64,000 nucleotides of DNA from Rhodococcus zopfii NBRC 100606 = JCM 9919 (GCF_001895025.1 NZ_BCXI01000016.1:117623-181622), one strand, 5' to 3'; positions 55,232-64,000 are shown, counted from the first letter of the stretch. The notes: a model not told the origin generated them from the sequence alone. Made by a program: numbers and translations.

Positions 55232-56311
55232 GTGAGCCTTACTCTCGGAATCGTCGGACTTCCCAACGTCGGCAAGTCGACGCTCTTCAATGCGCTGACC
55301 CAGAACGACGTGCTCGCCGCGAACTATCCGTTCGCCACCATCGAGCCGAACGTCGGCCTGGTCGAGCTGCCCGATCCGCGGCTGAAAAGGCTCGCCGAGA
55401 TCTTCGGGTCCGAGCGCATCCTGCCCGCCGCGGTGTCGTTCGTGGACATCGCCGGCATCGTCAAGGGCGCATCCGAGGGGGCCGGGCTCGGCAACAAGTT
55501 CCTTGCGAACATCCGCGAAGCCGACGCCATCTGCCAGGTGGTGCGCGTGTTCTCCGACGACGACGTCGTGCACGTCGACGGCCGCGTCGACCCGGCGTCG
55601 GACATCGAGATCATCGAGACCGAACTCGTCCTCGCCGACATGCAGACCCTCGAGAAGGCGCTGCCGCGTCTCGAGAAGGAAGCGAAGAAGAACAAGGAAC
55701 TCAAGCCTCAGCACGAGGAGGCCGTGAAGGCTCAGGCGTTCCTGGAGGAGGGCAAGACGCTCTTCAGCGTCAAGGACAAGCTCGACTTCGCGTTGCTGCG
55801 CGAACTGCACCTGCTGACCACCAAGCCGTTCCTGTACGTGTTCAACGCCGACGAGGCGGTGCTCACCGACGAGGCGAAGGTCGCCGAGCTGCGCGCGTCC
55901 GTCGCGCCCGCCGACTCGGTGTTCCTCGACGCGAAGGTCGAGCAGGAACTGCTCGAGCTCGACGAGGAGGACCGGCAGGAGATGTTGGACTCGATCGGGC
56001 AATCCGAGCCCGGCCTGCACGCCCTGGCCCGCACCGGCTTCCACACCCTCGGTCTGCAGACCTACCTGACGGCCGGCCCGAAGGAAGCCCGCGCCTGGAC
56101 GATCCACAAGGGCGATACCGCTCCGCAGGCCGCCGGCGTCATCCACACCGACTTCGAGCGCGGCTTCATCAAGGCCGAGGTCGTCTCGTTCGCCGACCTC
56201 GACGCGGCCGGGTCCATGGCCGCAGCCAAGGCAGCCGGCAAAGTGCGCATGGAGGGCAAGGACTACGTCATGGCAGACGGCGACGTCGTGGAGTTCCGCT
56301 TCAACGTGTAG
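55232..56311 (+). CDS. ychF: Ribosome-binding ATPase YchF
   Basis: The 359-aa Obg-family P-loop protein prefers ATP over GTP. It has Walker A IVGLPNVGKSTLFNAL, switch region VDIAGIVKGASEGAGLGN, a central coiled-coil hairpin (about 130-200) and a C-terminal TGS domain ending GKDYVMADGDVVEFRFNV. Length is normal. It is the last gene of the conserved block (Rv1112 in M. tuberculosis). Confidence 0.97.
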   Translation: MSLTLGIVGLPNVGKSTLFNALTQNDVLAANYPFATIEPNVGLVELPDPRLKRLAEIFGSERILPAAVSFVDIAGIVKGASEGAGLGNKFLANIREADAICQVVRVFSDDDVVHVDGRVDPASDIEIIETELVLADMQTLEKALPRLEKEAKKNKELKPQHEEAVKAQAFLEEGKTLFSVKDKLDFALLRELHLLTTKPFLYVFNADEAVLTDEAKVAELRASVAPADSVFLDAKVEQELLELDEEDRQEMLDSIGQSEPGLHALARTGFHTLGLQTYLTAGPKEARAWTIHKGDTAPQAAGVIHTDFERGFIKAEVVSFADLDAAGSMAAAKAAGKVRMEGKDYVMADGDVVEFRFNV

Positions 56312-56336
56312 TGGGGCCGAGAACTCCGAGCATTGG

Positions 56337-56845
56337 CTTCTGATGTCGGTCGCGATGGCCGGGGTGGGTGCCGGCGCCCCGCTCGTTCACTGCGGTCGCG
56401 GAATGGGTTCACGACGTGCCGGCAGATGTGCTGGACCGGCTCGGGATCGAGGGTCGGCCACCGTCGGAATCGACGACCCGACGCGCCCCCGGCCGTCTCG
56501 ACGCCGCGGCGCTGGACCAGCGCATTGGGGTGGTTCTCGGGCAGGTTGAGGTCGGTGCGAAGACGAACGAGATCCCGCTGATCACCGATCTGCTCGATGC
56601 GCTCGATCTCACCGATGTGGTGGTCACCGCGGATGCATTGCACTGCCTGCGGGGCACCGCCGACCATATCGTCGGTCGCGGCGGACATTGCGTGTTCACC
56701 GTGAAGAACAATCAACGATCCCTGCAGAAATTGTTGAAGTCGTTTCCCTGGAACGATATTCCAGCCTTGCCGGAGCATCGCCACCGCCCTGCGGCACCAC
56801 AGCCGCGACCCGCACCGGCCGATCGACCTACTTCACACCATCTGA
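56337..56845 (+). pseudogene. ISAs1-family transposase, degraded
   Basis: The fragments VAMAGVGAGA (one frame), then RSFTAVAEWVHDVPADVLDR with GIEGRPPSEST and GQVEVGAKTNEIPLITDLLD with VVVTADALHCLRGTADHIVG in a second frame, are typical ISAs1 (H-repeat) transposase. The C-terminal SIATALRHHSRDPHRPIDLL with its stop at 56843-56845 is in a third frame. The segment with the first catalytic Asp (FDGKT-type) and a region before the C-terminus are deleted. At least two indels break the frame. Confidence 0.8.
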
Positions 56846-56859
56846 CATGCAATTGCATG
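56846..56859. repeat. 14-bp perfect palindrome at the presumed ISAs1 element end
   Basis: CATGCAATTGCATG directly follows the transposase stop. It may be part of the element's terminal repeat; the matching left end was not found. Confidence 0.4.
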
Positions 56860-57164
56860 ACTTTGCCGGGGCCCTGAGGAGGAGGCGGTGGTGGTGGTGC
56901 GCTTCGGTCAGAAGGTGGCCCGCGGTGACAGCAACTGCAACTGGCCATTCGAGGAGCTCGAGAGCGACCAGGTGCCGATACCTGCGATGCGAGGTAGGCG
57001 AGCTGCTCGGGCGGCGGAATGCTGATGCGGAACCTGCGGATGCCGCCGTCATGTCGCCGCTGGACAGGTATGGACAGGAATGGCGCGATCGGCCCTCTGC
57101 GGTGTGGGCGGCTCCCCGACGGTGTGCACGCCGCCGGGGAGCCGGTTCGTGTTTCGACGGCGGC
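56860..57164. other. Gene-poor stretch, possible remnant of a minus-strand gene
   Basis: No intact gene is supported. On the minus strand the reading ALELLEWPVAVAVTAGHLL, followed by TEAHHHH (about 56890-56975), looks like the C-terminus of a small membrane-associated protein. It could be the lost end of the basic protein gene at 57165 or of another gene cut by the ISAs1 element. Confidence 0.25.
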
Positions 57165-57329
57165 TCAGCGCCGGTCTCTGCGGTCTTCTCGTCGATCTTC
57201 CCGGCGGTCGGAACGCCGGCGGACACCGTGAGCGACGACCGCCGCCGTCGCGACGGTGGTGGCCGTACGGGCCACGGGTGCGGGTCCGATCACCGCGGCG
57301 CGTCGCATTCTCCTGGCTGCGAGAGGCAT
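57165..57329 (-). CDS. Small basic protein paired with DUF6325
   Basis: The 54-aa product (MPLAARRMRRAAVIGPAPVA...) has a short Ala/Val hydrophobic stretch and a strongly basic tail with repeats of RREDR. AGGAG 8 nt before the ATG lies in the 3' end of the DUF6325 gene, 1 nt separating the two genes. Such small proteins commonly follow DUF6325/DUF1269-type genes in actinobacteria, often with a C-terminal SHOCT domain that is missing here, so it may be truncated. Confidence 0.5.
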   Translation of the reverse strand: MPLAARRMRRAAVIGPAPVARTATTVATAAVVAHGVRRRSDRREDRREDRRDRR

Positions 57330-57330
57330 A

Positions 57331-57801
57331 TCAGTCTCCTTCTTGCTCGTCGGCTTCGATTGCGGCCAGCAGGGCCTGCACGGGAATGCGGCCGCTGGCC
57401 ACCAGCTGTCCGCCGGCGCGGCGTACCGCCGACGCGAACGGCGCGGCCCACAGGTTCTCCCAAACCAGCAGCGCCGCGGTGCTGCCGGGCTCGACGGCCG
57501 CGGCGACCGCCTCCACGTCCTCCTCGCTGAGCAACATCGCCAGCTCGGCTTCGTAGGAGCGCAGCGCACCGATCTCGCTCTCGTCCAGGTCGGCGAGCTC
57601 GAACGCTTCGAGTGATCCGTCGGCATCCTTCTTCAGTAACAGCAGATCCAGGACGCGCACTGTTCCTTGTTCGACGAGCTCGTCGAGCGCGGGTGCGATC
57701 TCCCCCCTGAACTTGCTGCCGGGGAACTCCACCACGATCCAGTCCACCGGACCGAGTTCGTCGACGTCGCCGCCGAGTTCTTGTCGGACTTGTTCGGTCA
57801 T
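57331..57801 (-). CDS. DUF6325 family protein
   Basis: The 156-aa acidic protein shows the family marks DELGPVDWIVVEFPGSKFRG, TVRVLDLLLLKKDADGSLEA, LLVWENLWAAPFASAVRRAG and GRIPVQALLAAI. These proteins are seen in stress-related clusters; function is unknown. A small basic protein gene follows immediately. The upstream antiporter gene ends 315 nt away, so it probably has its own promoter. Confidence 0.85.
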   Translation of the reverse strand: MTEQVRQELGGDVDELGPVDWIVVEFPGSKFRGEIAPALDELVEQGTVRVLDLLLLKKDADGSLEAFELADLDESEIGALRSYEAELAMLLSEEDVEAVAAAVEPGSTAALLVWENLWAAPFASAVRRAGGQLVASGRIPVQALLAAIEADEQEGD

Positions 57802-58116
57802 CCTGTCATCTCCTCTGCCGAGCTGTCGGGGTGAAATGCCAAGTACGGCAGCTCGTTCGCGGGTTCTTCGTGCGGCGGGCGGCCCGGGGACGGGCCGCGC
57901 CGTCCCGGACGGCCGGATTGTCGGAGAGTCCGATGACGACCTGGCAAGTCGGTCTGCCGATGTGTTCTACAGAGTCGACGCTAGACCTGCCGGCCGCACC
58001 CGGAATGGGGATCGGTGGAGGTCGTTCCATCCGATGACCTACGGCAGCGGATGGACCCGAAAAGGGCAGAACGCACGTTCCGGACGCCGGGTCGACCCGG
58101 TGCCGCGCCTTGACGT
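57802..58116. other. Gene-free stretch upstream of the DUF6325 gene
   Basis: I see no supported gene. The region carries the ribosome-binding site of the DUF6325 gene (GGAGATGA, near its start) and presumably its promoter, but no clear -10 box or strong hairpin was found. Confidence 0.3.
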
Positions 58117-59352
58117 CTACGCCCCGTGGGCCGGCTGCTGTTCGGGTCGCGGGTTGCGGCGGAACCATGCGGCGTACCGGTCGGCGAGGGGAGCAGCGGT
58201 GGCCCCGTGCGCGAGGACCGACAGGCCCACGGTGATGACGGCGGTGAGCAGTAGTAGGTCCTCGTGGGGCAGGGTGCCGGGTTCTTCGAGAATCAGGATG
58301 ACGAAGACGATGGTGGCCAGCCCGCGGGGGCCGAACCAGCCGACGAAGGCAAGGGTCGGGGGGCGGGCGTGGGTGCCGAGCAGCGCGAGCGCGACAGGCA
58401 GCATGCGCACGACGGTCAGGCTCAGCACGGCGTAGGCGAGCACCGGCCACGACAGGTTCCCGAGGGCCGGTCCCAGGAACACCGCGCCGAAAACGATGAA
58501 CGTCACGGCGTTGAACACATCCCCGGCTTCGTCGATCAGGTGGGAGACATCCCCTTCCGCGCGGTGTCGGATCGTCCCGAAGGTCAGCCCACCGACGAAC
58601 GCGGCGATGAATCCCGAGCCGCCGAGGGGCACGGCGACGGTGTAGGCCAGAGTGGCGGCGGCCACCGGCACGATCTGAACCCACAACGGGTCGATCGTGC
58701 GGTGGCGCCCGGCGAGGATGAGCACCGCGGCCGCGATGGCCCCGGCACCTACCCCGGCGAGGATGCCGTAGCCGATCTGCTCGGTGACCAACCGCACGGC
58801 CGAACCGCCGCCGATTGCCCCGGACTCGGCGCGCGCGATCGCCAGTGCGATCAGGAACAGCGGAACGCAGATGCCGTCGTTGAGGCCGCTTTCCACGTTG
58901 AGTCCCTGTCGCACCCGCGACGGCAGGAGCGGCAGGGTGACCACAGCCTGCCCGAGCGCGGCGTCGGTGGGCGCGAGGAGCACGGCGAGCAGCAGCGCCT
59001 CGGGCCAGGAGAGGTCGCCCAGGACGAGCACCGCGGCGCCGAATCCGGCGGCGATGGTCAGGGGTAGTCCTATGCCGAGAAGGCGTGCAGGGAGTGCGAT
59101 CTCGGCTCGCAGAGCAATCAGGTTCACGCGGGAGGCGTCGGAGAAGAGCACGAGGGCGAGGGTGATCTCGGCGAGCAACTTCACCGTTTCGCTGGTGGCC
59201 TCGAGGTCCATCAGTCCGGTAGCTTGTGCGCCCAGCACGAGGCCGCCGACGGTGAAGACCATCGGCGCCGTGAGGGGAGTGCCGGCTACCCGTCCGGAGA
59301 TCGCCGCGAAGACGAGCAGGATTCCGGAGATCGCCGGAAGCGCCCAGGTCAC
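58117..59352 (-). CDS. Cation:proton antiporter (CPA1/NhaP type)
   Basis: The 411-aa protein has about 12 membrane helices. Family marks are ALLLAVLLAPTDAALGQAVV, NVESGLNDGICVPLFLIAL (the Asp-containing ion-binding helix of CPA antiporters) and FGPRGLATIVFVILIL. The GTG at 59352 overlaps the stop of the DUF2550-like gene by 4 nt. The open frame upstream has no similarity. It likely exports Na+ or K+ in exchange for protons. Confidence 0.88.
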   Translation of the reverse strand: MTWALPAISGILLVFAAISGRVAGTPLTAPMVFTVGGLVLGAQATGLMDLEATSETVKLLAEITLALVLFSDASRVNLIALRAEIALPARLLGIGLPLTIAAGFGAAVLVLGDLSWPEALLLAVLLAPTDAALGQAVVTLPLLPSRVRQGLNVESGLNDGICVPLFLIALAIARAESGAIGGGSAVRLVTEQIGYGILAGVGAGAIAAAVLILAGRHRTIDPLWVQIVPVAAATLAYTVAVPLGGSGFIAAFVGGLTFGTIRHRAEGDVSHLIDEAGDVFNAVTFIVFGAVFLGPALGNLSWPVLAYAVLSLTVVRMLPVALALLGTHARPPTLAFVGWFGPRGLATIVFVILILEEPGTLPHEDLLLLTAVITVGLSVLAHGATAAPLADRYAAWFRRNPRPEQQPAHGA

Positions 59353-59822
59353 GATGCTGCCTCCGAGGGCGGCGGGCGGTGGACGGGGGCGTCGGCCGTC
59401 CACCGCTGTTGTCCGAACGGCTCGAGCATCGCCTCGAGATCGTCGCGTGCGCACGCCAATTCGAGCGTCGCGCCGTTGTCGTGCCGGAAGCGAACCGCGA
59501 CCGGGTCGTCGATCCGCTTCGCCGTTGCGGGGTCGATATCCGACGGTCCGCTCTCGACAGCCTGGATTCCGCACAGACCGGTGCGGGCGAGGAACGGGTT
59601 GCCGCCGTGAAGCACCAGGACCGCGTGGATCCAGTGTCCGACGCCGGTGATCCGGGAGAACTCCGACTTCAGTCCCGGAACCTGGCCGGAGACGACCCGG
59701 ACCTTGCAGCCGAATCCGCCGGGTAGGTGCTTGACCCGGTGGCGTCCGCGCAGCAGGATGCCGAGCGCGATTGCGCAGAACCACAGTGGAATTCCCAGGA
59801 ACGTCAGGATGATCCAAATCAT
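59349..59822 (-). CDS. DUF2550-like single-span membrane protein
   Basis: The 157-aa protein has one N-terminal transmembrane helix (about 3-25) and a cytoplasmic domain of mixed strand and helix with two Cys. The layout resembles DUF2550 proteins such as Rv1312. Similarity is modest, so the family call is tentative. It is coupled to the antiporter gene by a GTGA overlap. A regulatory or accessory role for the antiporter is possible. Confidence 0.6.
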   Translation of the reverse strand: MIWIILTFLGIPLWFCAIALGILLRGRHRVKHLPGGFGCKVRVVSGQVPGLKSEFSRITGVGHWIHAVLVLHGGNPFLARTGLCGIQAVESGPSDIDPATAKRIDDPVAVRFRHDNGATLELACARDDLEAMLEPFGQQRWTADAPVHRPPPSEAAS

Positions 59823-60023
59823 GGTCCGAGTCCTTCTCGCCTCGCCGCAGAGGTCTCCGGCGCCAGATGGACCTGAGGGCGGCGTGGTCACATTCTGCCG
59901 GATCCGGGGCACCGTGCGAAGAACTTCGGCGGATCGGGCAGTTTGCATGTTCGGCGATCAGGCCGGTTGCTACGCTCGGGGTTCCGGAGGCCGGCAGGTT
60001 TGCTCGAAATCAGGAGCGTCGCC

Positions 60024-62378
60024 ATGGCAGGAACTCACCGCGGAAAGATCGCCGTCGACATTCGCGACTCCGTCCCGAACTGGGCACCGTATCTTCCCGC
60101 GCAGGCACCCGAGGGCGCCCCGAACGTCCTGATCATCGCGTGGGACGACGTCGGGTACGGCAGCATGGACATCTTCGGGGGCCCGATCGAGACACCCACC
60201 ATGCGCCGGATCGCGGACCGGGGTGTGAAGTACTCGAACTTCCATACCACCGCGCTGTGTTCCCCAACCCGGGCGTCGCTGCTGACCGGGCGTAACGCGA
60301 CGACCAACGGCATGGCGACCATCGCCGAGTTCAGCGCCGGGTTCCCGGGCATCTCCACCCACATACCCTTCGAGAACGGGTTCGTCTCCGAAGTGCTGGG
60401 TGAACGAGGGTGGAACACCTACTGTGTCGGCAAGTGGCACCTGACCCCCGGCGACGAGATGAACATGTCGGCGGTCAAGGCCCGGTGGCCGTTGGGCCGC
60501 GGGTTCGAGCGCTTCTACGGCTTCCTCGGCGGCGAGTCGAGCAGCTGGTTCCCCGACCTGGTGTACGACAACCATCCGATCGACGCCCCCGGAACTCCGG
60601 AGGACGGCTATCACCTGTCGAAAGATCTGGCGGACAAGGCAATCGAGTTCATTCTCGACGCCAAGGCCGTCGACCCGGACAAACCGTTCTTCATGTACCT
60701 GGCACCCCAGGCCGGGCACGCCCCGCATCATGTGTTCACCGAATGGGCCGACCGGTACAGGGGAAAGTTCGACCAGGGCTACGAGGCCATCCGCGCCGAG
60801 ATCCTGCAGCGGCAGAAGGACCTCGGGTTGCTGCCCGAGGGCACCGAGCTTTCCCCGATCAATCCGCACGGGGAGCCGGCCACCACCGGACCCGACGGAC
60901 AGCCGTGGCCGCTGCTCGACACCGTCCGGCCGTGGGATTCGCTCACCGCCGACGAGCAACGCCTGTTCGTGCGGATGGCCGAGGTCTTCGCCGGCTATAT
61001 CTCCTACACGGACGACCAGCTCGGCCGGGTGATCGGCCTGCTCGAAGCGACCGGCGAGCTCGACAACACCCTCATCGTCGTGGTGTCCGACAACGGTGCC
61101 AGCGGTGAGGGTGGGCCGAACGGATCGTTCAACGAATGGCGGTTCTTCAACGGGATTCCCGACACCACCGAGGGCACCCTGCCGCACCTCGACGAGTTGG
61201 GCACACCCGCGTCGTACAACCACTACAACACCGGCTGGGCGTGGGCCTTCGACACCCCGTTTCCGTACTGGAAGCGTTGGGCCGGCTACGAGGGTGGCGT
61301 CGCCGACATGTGCGTGCTCTCGTGGCCGGCGCGGATCGACGCCTCGGCAGAGCCTCGCCCACAGTACGTCCACGCCGTCGATGTCGTCCCGACGATCTAC
61401 GAGTTGCTCGGCATCACCCCGCCCGAGGTCCTGAAGGGGTACACCCAGAGTCCGCTCGAGGGCGAGAGTTTCGCGGCCTCGCTCACCGATCCCGCCGCAC
61501 CGGGCAAGGACGTGCAGTTCTACGCGATGCTGGGGCAGCGCTCGCTGTATCACGACGGGTGGCTCGTCTGCTCTGTGCATCCGCCGCTGTCCGGGTGGGG
61601 TCACTTCGACAAGGATGTGTGGGAGCTGTACCACCTGGCGGAGGACCGGGCCCAACTGCACGATCTCGCCGACGCCGAACCCGAGCGGCTGGAAACCCTG
61701 AAGAGCCTGTGGTTCTACTACGCCGGCCGCTACCACGGGCTGCCGCTGGACGACCGCAGCGCCCTCGAACAGGTGCTCGCTGAACGCCCCCGCCCGGGAA
61801 AGCCGCGCGACCACTACGTCTACTACCCGGACTGCGCTGACGTCCCCGAGGCGGCCGGTGTCGTCATCACCGGACGGTCCTACACGATCGCCGCCGGTGT
61901 CCACGTGGACTCGGCCGATGCCGAGGGCGTCCTCTACGCTCACGGCGGCATTGCCGGCGGCCACAGCCTCTACATCAAGGAGGGTCGTCTGCGCTACGCC
62001 TTCAACTGGGTCGGCACACACCTGCAGACCGTGGTCGCCGACCGGGACCTCACGCCCGGCGCCCACGTGTGCACCGCCGAATTCGCCGTCTCCGGGAAGA
62101 ACACCGATCCGGCGATGCCGGGATTCGCCGGCACCCTGACCCTCTACGTCGACGATCACCAGGTGGCCACCGGTGAGATCGTCACCCAGCCCGGGGGGTT
62201 CTGCCTCGTCGGTGACGGCATCTGCGTCGGGCGCGACAGCGCCTCGCCGGTCACACCGGACTACGTGTCCCCGTTCCGCTTCACCGGGGGCACGATCGAC
62301 AAGGTCGTCGTCGATGTCTCCGGCGAACGCTATGTCGACCACGAGGCGCAGGTGCGGGCCTGGTTCTCGATCGATTGA
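60024..62378 (+). CDS. Arylsulfatase (AtsA/AtsD type)
   Basis: The 784-aa enzyme is close in length to mycobacterial AtsA and AtsD. The sulfatase signature is CSPTRASLLTGR with the formylglycine-forming Cys79. Metal-binding Asp41/Asp42 lie in IIAWDDVGYGSMD, and TYCVGKWHLTPGDEMN supplies the conserved Lys and His. A C-terminal beta-sandwich (about 620-784) follows the catalytic domain. There is no signal peptide, so it is cytoplasmic. AGGAG precedes the ATG. Its activating enzyme gene is convergent, 10 nt downstream. Confidence 0.93.
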   Translation: MAGTHRGKIAVDIRDSVPNWAPYLPAQAPEGAPNVLIIAWDDVGYGSMDIFGGPIETPTMRRIADRGVKYSNFHTTALCSPTRASLLTGRNATTNGMATIAEFSAGFPGISTHIPFENGFVSEVLGERGWNTYCVGKWHLTPGDEMNMSAVKARWPLGRGFERFYGFLGGESSSWFPDLVYDNHPIDAPGTPEDGYHLSKDLADKAIEFILDAKAVDPDKPFFMYLAPQAGHAPHHVFTEWADRYRGKFDQGYEAIRAEILQRQKDLGLLPEGTELSPINPHGEPATTGPDGQPWPLLDTVRPWDSLTADEQRLFVRMAEVFAGYISYTDDQLGRVIGLLEATGELDNTLIVVVSDNGASGEGGPNGSFNEWRFFNGIPDTTEGTLPHLDELGTPASYNHYNTGWAWAFDTPFPYWKRWAGYEGGVADMCVLSWPARIDASAEPRPQYVHAVDVVPTIYELLGITPPEVLKGYTQSPLEGESFAASLTDPAAPGKDVQFYAMLGQRSLYHDGWLVCSVHPPLSGWGHFDKDVWELYHLAEDRAQLHDLADAEPERLETLKSLWFYYAGRYHGLPLDDRSALEQVLAERPRPGKPRDHYVYYPDCADVPEAAGVVITGRSYTIAAGVHVDSADAEGVLYAHGGIAGGHSLYIKEGRLRYAFNWVGTHLQTVVADRDLTPGAHVCTAEFAVSGKNTDPAMPGFAGTLTLYVDDHQVATGEIVTQPGGFCLVGDGICVGRDSASPVTPDYVSPFRFTGGTIDKVVVDVSGERYVDHEAQVRAWFSID

Positions 62379-62388
62379 CCGGCGCTGC

Positions 62389-63339
62389 TCAGCGGCCGCG
62401 GACGATGCAGCGGAACCCGATGTGGCAGGTGGATGTTTCCGCGCTTTCCCCCTGCCTGGCTGCAGGCCGGTAGCGCAAGCAGTAGTTCGGGGCGCAGAGG
62501 TGCGATCCGCCCTTGATGACCCGCCGGGGGTGGGCCTCGGCACCGGTCTCCGGCGCGAGCGTGCGCGGATCGGCGGGAATGCAGCACGCCGTCGCTGGGG
62601 CGGTCTCACGTCCGTCCGCACCGTGGCGGGCGGTGAAGTGGTCCGTCGTCCATTCCCAGACGTTGCCGGCCACGTCCATCAAGCCGTAGCCGTTGGGCCG
62701 GAAGCTGCCCACCGGGGACGTGCCGACGTACCCGTCCTCCGCGAGGTTCTGCCACGGGAACTCGCCCTGCCAGGTGTTGGCCAGGTACCGCCCCTTCGGG
62801 GTGTACTCGTCGCCCCACACGAACCGGGCCCGATCGAGGCCACCCCGCGCCGCGAACTCCCACTCGGACTCGGTCGGCAATTCCTTGCCCGCCCACCGAG
62901 CGTAGGCGAGCGCGTCGTAGTGGGACACGTGTGTCACCGGATGGCGCTCGCGGCCGCCTACCGAACTTCCGGGGCCCTCGGGATGGCGCCAATCCGCATC
63001 CGGCACCCACGACCACCACCGGCGATAGTCGTCGAGTGGTACGCGCTGGGCGGGCGGAGTGAACACCAGCGACCCGGGTACCAGCAGCGCCGGGTCGGCA
63101 TCGGGATACTCGGCCGGCTCGGGCGCGACCTCGGCGGTCGTGACGTAACCGGTGTCCTTCACGAAACGCCGGAACTCGGCGACGGTCACCGGATGGGTGT
63201 CCATCCAGAACCCGCCTACACCCACCTGGTGGACCGGACGCTCCTCGGGATAGAACTCCTCCGACCCCATCCAGAACGTCCCGCCCGGAATCCAGCTCAT
63301 GTTCTTCGGTGCGCGGCCGGCCGACGCTGCAGATTGCAT
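62389..63339 (-). CDS. Formylglycine-generating enzyme (sulfatase activator)
   Basis: The FGE-sulfatase domain protein (316 aa) shows WIPGGTFWMGSEEFYPEERP, PTESEWEFAARGG and LMDVAGNVWEWTTDHF. The copper-binding active-site cysteine pair is in GGSHLCAPNYCLRYRPAARQ (Cys-x4-Cys). It strongly resembles Rv0712, which converts the sulfatase Cys to formylglycine. An in-frame ATG at 63300 would drop 13 residues before the conserved start and is equally possible. Confidence 0.93.
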   Translation of the reverse strand: MQSAASAGRAPKNMSWIPGGTFWMGSEEFYPEERPVHQVGVGGFWMDTHPVTVAEFRRFVKDTGYVTTAEVAPEPAEYPDADPALLVPGSLVFTPPAQRVPLDDYRRWWSWVPDADWRHPEGPGSSVGGRERHPVTHVSHYDALAYARWAGKELPTESEWEFAARGGLDRARFVWGDEYTPKGRYLANTWQGEFPWQNLAEDGYVGTSPVGSFRPNGYGLMDVAGNVWEWTTDHFTARHGADGRETAPATACCIPADPRTLAPETGAEAHPRRVIKGGSHLCAPNYCLRYRPAARQGESAETSTCHIGFRCIVRGR

Positions 63340-63798
63340 GCTTCGAGTATCCCGGAACCGGCTCACTGGTTTCCGGTAGCGAAGTCTGTTGCAGGTCCTC
63401 GTCGCGGTGGGCCTGCCAGTGGCGTGCCTCGAATTCGGCCCGGTGGAACGTGTCCGAGCTCGCCATGGAAACCTTGGTTCGGCCGATTCGGCCCTCGTGC
63501 GCGGCGTCGTCGCGTCGGCTTGCAGGGTGGGCCGGAACTCGATCGTGGTGACGAGAAGCTGCACGATTCGCAGATCGATTCGAAGCGGCAGTCCATGTTG
63601 AATCGCCCCCCTCCGACAGACCCGGGGCGATTCACGGTATCGCTACGAGACGCGTCGACACGCCCGCTGCCCGAGGGCCCGTGCGTTGCGGACAATCCCG
63701 CGAAGACCATCGGGACGATCAACGCCCCTCACGTCCTCGATATGGCTGCGGGTGGAACTCACCGCGAGAGACCTTCGGTCGTCGAGCGCATCAACTGC
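63340..63798. other. Gap between the FGE gene and the edge gene
   Basis: No gene is clearly supported. Several short ORFs cross the region. One on the minus strand from an ATG at 63466 (MASSDTFHRAEFEARHWQ...) overlaps the FGE start in another frame and reads like a plausible N-terminus, but it continues into non-coding-like sequence. Confidence 0.3.
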
Positions 63799-64000
63799 TC
63801 AGTCGGTGATGAGCGCCTCCGACCACCATGCCGGGGGAGGCGGCGGAGCGGACAAGGGCGGACCCGTCACCTTCGTCGGGCCGACAACAGGCCAGGCCGC
63901 CGGATCGACGGTGGTCTGCCTGGCGATCACGGTGTCCGCCCCGATATCGAACACCGTGAGGTCCTGCGCAATTGTGACGGGTCCGTCGTACCGGGCTCGC
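63799..64000 (-). CDS. C-terminal end of an unrecognised protein (cut by window edge)
   Basis: The minus-strand frame enters from the right edge and ends at a TGA (63799-63801). It gives about 66 residues: DGPVTIAQDLTVFDIGADTV, a Pro-rich stretch, then a Trp-Trp pair and ALITD at the end. Codon use fits the neighbours. No family can be named from this piece. Confidence 0.55.
   Translation of the reverse strand, partial: RARYDGPVTIAQDLTVFDIGADTVIARQTTVDPAAWPVVGPTKVTGPPLSAPPPPPAWWSEALITD

Overview
The window is GC-rich actinobacterial DNA, most likely Rhodococcus or a close mycolic-acid relative. Four things point there: a mycothiol S-conjugate amidase (mca), a lipid-droplet-associated protein gene next to xseA, a PknK-type kinase, and a gene order that follows the Mycobacterium tuberculosis Rv1077-Rv1112 block. 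That order is cbs, metB, greA, DUF4307, mca, YyaL-like, hemolysin III, short-chain Z-prenyl synthase, coaA, glyA, phoH2, fumC, glpX, DUF4245, xseB/xseA, ispH, DUF6542 and ychF. No rRNA, tRNA or CRISPR array was seen.

Left part (1-8 kb): the N-terminal part of a PknK-like Ser/Thr kinase on the minus strand, a small lipoprotein overlapped by an RsmC/RlmG-type methyltransferase, a Bax-inhibitor-1-like membrane protein, the transsulfuration pair cbs-metB, and a SEC-C zinc-motif protein.

Accessory block (8-20.4 kb), placed between metB and greA, which are near neighbours in M. tuberculosis. It starts with a four-gene minus-strand operon in which every stop overlaps the next start by 4 nt (MpaB-like oxygenase, alpha/beta hydrolase, secreted LVIVD-repeat protein, DUF305 protein). 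A divergent TetR gene follows, with a 26-bp inverted repeat between the two. Next comes a cobalamin-riboswitch-led operon (btuF-btuC-btuD-FhuF-like iron-sulfur protein) lying between the two halves of one decayed IS110-family transposase, with an IS256 fragment at one junction. The block ends with a lytic transglycosylase/NlpC-P60 wall hydrolase.

Conserved block (20.4-56.3 kb): housekeeping genes for transcript cleavage (greA), mycothiol detoxification (mca), CoA (coaA), one-carbon metabolism (glyA), the TCA cycle (fumC), gluconeogenesis (glpX), isoprenoids (ispH, Z-prenyl synthase) and DNA repair (xseA/xseB, sbcD/sbcC, rmuC). Accessory pieces include a TetR gene with an internally duplicated membrane protein, a short ORF coupled to phoH2 that looks like the PhoAT antitoxin, and a cluster of hydrolases at 35-39.5 kb. 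Many gene ends carry long, nearly perfect GC-rich hairpins without a T tract. Several genes have a TANNNT box 6-7 nt before the start codon, as expected for leaderless transcripts.

Right part (56.3-64 kb): the conserved order ends after ychF at a decayed ISAs1-family transposase. Beyond it lie a DUF6325 protein with a small basic partner, a cation:proton antiporter coupled to a DUF2550-like membrane protein, a large arylsulfatase convergent with its formylglycine-generating enzyme, and the C-terminus of an unrecognised gene at the edge.
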